Assembly (NCBI GenBank): GCA_900404475.1
Contig: OUQQ01000079.1
Location: 1-47,660, forward strand
Direction: 5' to 3'
From: Spongospora subterranea
Lineage: Eukaryota; Endomyxa; Phytomyxea; Plasmodiophorida; Plasmodiophoridae
DNA: 47,660 bases
Numbering within the stretch: the first letter of the stretch is position 1; every line of letters begins with the position of its first letter. This document shows, piece after piece, positions 44,764-47,660 of this stretch. The notes beneath the pieces are model-generated. The model worked only from the letters and a program-made list of their open reading frames with translations. It did no database searches and had not been told where the DNA came from. The position numbers and the translations under genes were made by a program.

Positions 44764-45816
44764 TCAGTGTATTGCCCATTTTCCGATCAACTTATGCAAT
44801 GCAGTAACAATCCAGAATATAGCGAGCAATTTGAATAGTTTCGGCATAGATGAGGGGTCTATTTCAGACCTGGAGTCAACGAGATGGAGTACATTGGCAG
44901 TAGTAGAATAAGACTCAACAGGATCGTGTGCACTCACATCATCCTGTGCGTTAGCAGCAGTATCCTCGTCTACATTAGGTGTAAGGCAATGGATGTGAAC
45001 AATATTCTTATCAACAATCTCTGTGTCATCCTGAATAACATTTTGGGGGGATGGCGCATCACCAGCTTCTGATTCGCAACAGATCTCTTCCTCGTTCTCA
45101 TCAATTGGAAAGAGGATTTTCTCGGTTGGAGTAAAATCAACGCCACTAGACAATTCCTTGATTTCATTGTTCCTAGCTGCACCGGCCGAGCGAGTTTTAC
45201 CCTTCATAACCGGAATGCATTCACCAAATTTCGAAAATACTTTCTTTAGACGACGCGAGGATGAATGGGCAAATTTGTTGAGTCCAGCGGAAATGCGTTT
45301 CTTGAATTTTAGTGGCGGGCGGGTATCTGAACCGGATTGGCTAGGACCTAAAGATTCGGACTCAACATCATTTGTACTGGGTAACACGACGGTTGAAATA
45401 ACATCAACGCCATGAACAACATGTTCGGGGGATGGCTCATGAACAGCTAGTGATTCACAAGGGCGTTCTTCCTCGTCTAAGATATCCCCAGTACTCACTC
45501 GATTCTCCTCAGTTGCACTGAGTAATGATGTCACGGCTGGAAAAACATCAACACCACTGGAAAATTCCTTGATTGGATTATCCTTATCTGCAAGGGCCAA
45601 ACGACTTTTTTTCTTTGATACCGGAATGCATCCGTCAAAGTTTCGGAAACCTTTCTTTACACGACTCGCAGATGAATGAGCAAACTTGCCGAGTCCGGAA
45701 TGGATCTGCTTACAAAATGAGAGTGGCACCGAATCTGAACCTGATTGGCGCTGGTTGTGAGATTCGGACAGAGCAAATATAGTCAGGACAGTGATCAGAA
45801 TAACGGAGCAATTCAT
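44764..45816 (-). CDS. Secreted or membrane protein with two tandem copies of a basic module (350 aa)
   Basis: From ATG 45816 the protein has a signal peptide (MNCSVILITVLTIFALSES). Module one has QSGSDSVPLSFCKQIHSGLG, KFAHSSASRVKKGF, CIPVSKKKSR and PIKEFSSGVDVFP. Module two, about 125 residues later, has QSGSDTRPPLKFKKRISAGL, NKFAHSSSRRLKKVF, CIPVMKGKTR and EIKELSSGVDFTP. Each is followed by an acidic linker (ILDEEERPCES; NEEEICCESEAGDAPSP). The C terminus is a hydrophobic helix (LFKLLAIFWIVTALHKLIG). I recognise no family. Intronless. A surface or secretory-pathway location is inferred from the two hydrophobic ends. Confidence 0.7.
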   Translation of the reverse strand: MNCSVILITVLTIFALSESHNQRQSGSDSVPLSFCKQIHSGLGKFAHSSASRVKKGFRNFDGCIPVSKKKSRLALADKDNPIKEFSSGVDVFPAVTSLLSATEENRVSTGDILDEEERPCESLAVHEPSPEHVVHGVDVISTVVLPSTNDVESESLGPSQSGSDTRPPLKFKKRISAGLNKFAHSSSRRLKKVFSKFGECIPVMKGKTRSAGAARNNEIKELSSGVDFTPTEKILFPIDENEEEICCESEAGDAPSPQNVIQDDTEIVDKNIVHIHCLTPNVDEDTAANAQDDVSAHDPVESYSTTANVLHLVDSRSEIDPSSMPKLFKLLAIFWIVTALHKLIGKWAIH

Positions 45817-45859
45817 GACGAATAGAGAGTGAACGAATTTGATGTGATGATTTCCCTCG

Positions 45860-46100
45860 TCAGCAAATCCACACTTGTCCGGACTTGGTGCCGTTCGCAC
45901 GGACATTCGCCACTGGTGCCGAAGTTTCTGAGACAGTCTGAGTGAAGGGCTGCTGAACCAAAATCTTGGGCGACTCGACTGCCGTTTGGCCGTGGCGCAA
46001 CCAACCAATACTATCTATGATGATTTGCGTGAGTGAAGTTTGCTGAGCTGAAGTCTCGGGCGACTGGCAATGGCGCAACACCCCAGTGCCGACGTGGTTG
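45860..46100. repeat. Degenerate tandem repeat upstream of the two-module gene
   Basis: Two to three diverged copies of a roughly 80-base unit share GTGAGTGAAG-like, GCTGA, AAGTCT(C/T)GGGCGACT and TGGCGCAAC. Read on the minus strand they give repeated LRH(C/G)Q, (V/E)SP(E/K) and (A/V)QQ patterns. The repeat sits in the upstream flank of the two-module gene and could be leader sequence or an old duplication. Confidence 0.5.
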
Positions 46101-47660
46101 CACTTAAGAAAATGTTTGTCGGATTGGGTGATTTTCCGGGACCCAGAAGCAAAAATGACAGACAGCTACGTAGCAAATGATTCCGGATTTTAAAAAGGTT
46201 GCGTTGTCGCAATCAACACAGTGGGCACCTGCAAGGGTGATAGCCATAATGGCTTATTTTGCCAATAATGGCCTACCTAATTCATTATGGTGTAGTGAAT
46301 GAGCAAAATGACATTTGTAATTCTGTGGTCCGCGCTACACTGGCTCAGAGACTGGTTGAAGTACAGAGTCGTCGGATTTTTGCGCATCTCGGTTTTGGGT
46401 CGCAATAATTGGATGGACGGAATTTCTACTTGAAGTGCGTCGAGTTTTCCACATGGGCCAAATGGACGACTCCGTCCCCGTCTCTGCTGTCGTTGTCCAG
46501 CCAACGAGAAAGCTTTCGGCCGCAGATGGACACCGGAAGAAGACAACGCCATCGTCTGCGAAGCCCGCGCCGTCGCCCAAGCCTTAAATACTGCAAGGCC
46601 ATGACAGTCCTCATCCTCATATCGACAAAAGCATTTCCCGCTGGAATTCTGAGGCCGTTTTCATCGGCGCATTGTTTCTAAACGCTGCACAATGTGGTTG
46701 TAGAATGGGTTGCGCTTAGTTACGAACTCTGTTTTCCAGACATCGCACAGCAATTATTGTGGCCACCAGGCTAATTGATAGGTGGCAGATTTGGTAGATT
46801 GGCCATTGTGCGACAATACGCATTGAGGTACAGTCCCAGTCACCTTAACTCAACACCATTGAGAGGGCGTCACGGAGTTTGATATTTTCAACTCAGTTCA
46901 AACTTTCTTAGATTCCAACAAACGCTCTGTAATTCGACAGATCTCGTCGAAACAAAAAGCGATACAGAACAATTCTCTACTAGTTCCAAATATTGACTGA
47001 CTAGTGAGCCATCAAAGTTGTATGGAAGATGAAAAATTTGAAACATGTCTACAGTGCGGGACATCTAGTCTCGACAAATTTCCAAGGACTTTTTTGTATG
47101 GCAGCTGGCACGGAATTCTCAACCGCCGGACTACATCAAGCCGGGTATTGAACATCGTTATCACATAGATATCATCGAGACCAACAATTTGACGATTTGA
47201 ATTTTGTCATAAGTCAAAAACTCAGTGCGGAGTTCACGTTTGAAAATTCACCTTTTTTAAAATTGGCCAGTGGTGAAAATATAAGCGTACAAATGTGCGT
47301 GCGCATCTTTATAGCTGCGTGTGTCACGGAACATATAATGCGTACGTCGCATTCTATAAAATGCGACATAAACCTAAAACATGCGAAGAGGAAATAACAA
47401 TTTTTGCCACTCTTTTCCGCCCATTGTTTTTTCAGGTCTTCAATGTCGTCCGCAGGTATTGCACGTTGTGACTTGTATTGTTTGCAAATGAAGCAGCTAC
47501 TTGACCTTCAGACCATTCTTGTAGCGTCTCCAAAGCGAATTGCCAGCCGAAACCATTTGCGGTCAAAGGCTAATGGAATTTCATCCAGGATCTGTGGCGC
47601 CTTGTTACGTAAGCCGGGAAACGGATAATCGCATTGTTCGCGGCAAATAACTTTGCCCTT
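46101..47660. other. No complete gene; fragments only
   Basis: A plus-strand frame near 46490-46580 encodes FGRRWTPEEDNAIVCEARAV, which starts like a Myb/SANT helix, but it stops soon after. A minus-strand frame at the right edge encodes SSCFICKQYKSQRAI and DDIEDLKKQWAEKSGKN, and beyond it PLAFDRKWFRLAIRFGDA. These could be exons of a gene running off the window or mobile-element debris. Short palindromic stretches lie at 46245-46290. Nothing else is evident. Confidence 0.35.

Overview
This is nuclear DNA from a microbial eukaryote with a compact genome. The conserved genes are cut by short GT-AG introns, mostly 43 to 83 nt and often 50 to 60, and they encode typical eukaryotic proteins: a SUMO E1 subunit, RAD6/UBC2, SMC5, NHP2, a mitochondrial carrier, prenylcysteine oxidase and DNAJC25. 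I rebuilt exon joins by hand. Where joined exons give a family-like length and an intact frame, that is the main support. The lineage cannot be fixed from the sequence. Short introns, a mariner end with Stowaway-type termini and a transposase of a type common in fungi and oomycetes suggest a fungus-like organism or protist.

Layout. 1-3.26 kb is a transposon graveyard: the 3' end of a mariner-like element, several inverted repeats and a decayed second transposase. 3.8-30.3 kb is a dense housekeeping segment on both strands: a small coiled-coil-like gene, a long coiled-coil protein, AOS1/SAE1, two small unknown genes, prenylcysteine oxidase divergent from a SCCPDH-like oxidoreductase, 3-hydroxyisobutyrate dehydrogenase divergent from NHP2, a tail-anchored glycerol kinase, a START-domain protein, RAD6 with an 8-nt micro-exon, a 96-residue small gene, SMC5 and a mitochondrial carrier. 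It is interrupted at 26.6-28.8 kb by scrambled reverse-transcriptase debris and repeats.

30.5-46 kb has a different character. It starts with a giant gene of about 3,312 residues with a single 59-nt intron near its 5' end. I read it as a very divergent DUF3638/DUF3645 family protein in which both the Walker A and the DEx-box positions appear lost. Next come an intronless leucine-rich-repeat protein, an intronless DNAJC25-type ER chaperone, a seven-exon cathepsin-L-like protein whose catalytic Cys is Ser, and a secreted or membrane protein built from two copies of an otherwise unrecognised module. The last 1.6 kb holds degenerate repeats and fragments only.

Functional links: SMC5, AOS1 and RAD6 all belong to SUMO/ubiquitin/DNA-repair biology, but they are on different strands and separated by other genes, so I read no operon-like unit. 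The most novel material is the giant pseudo-ATPase-like protein, the Ser-type papain homologue and the two-repeat secreted protein.
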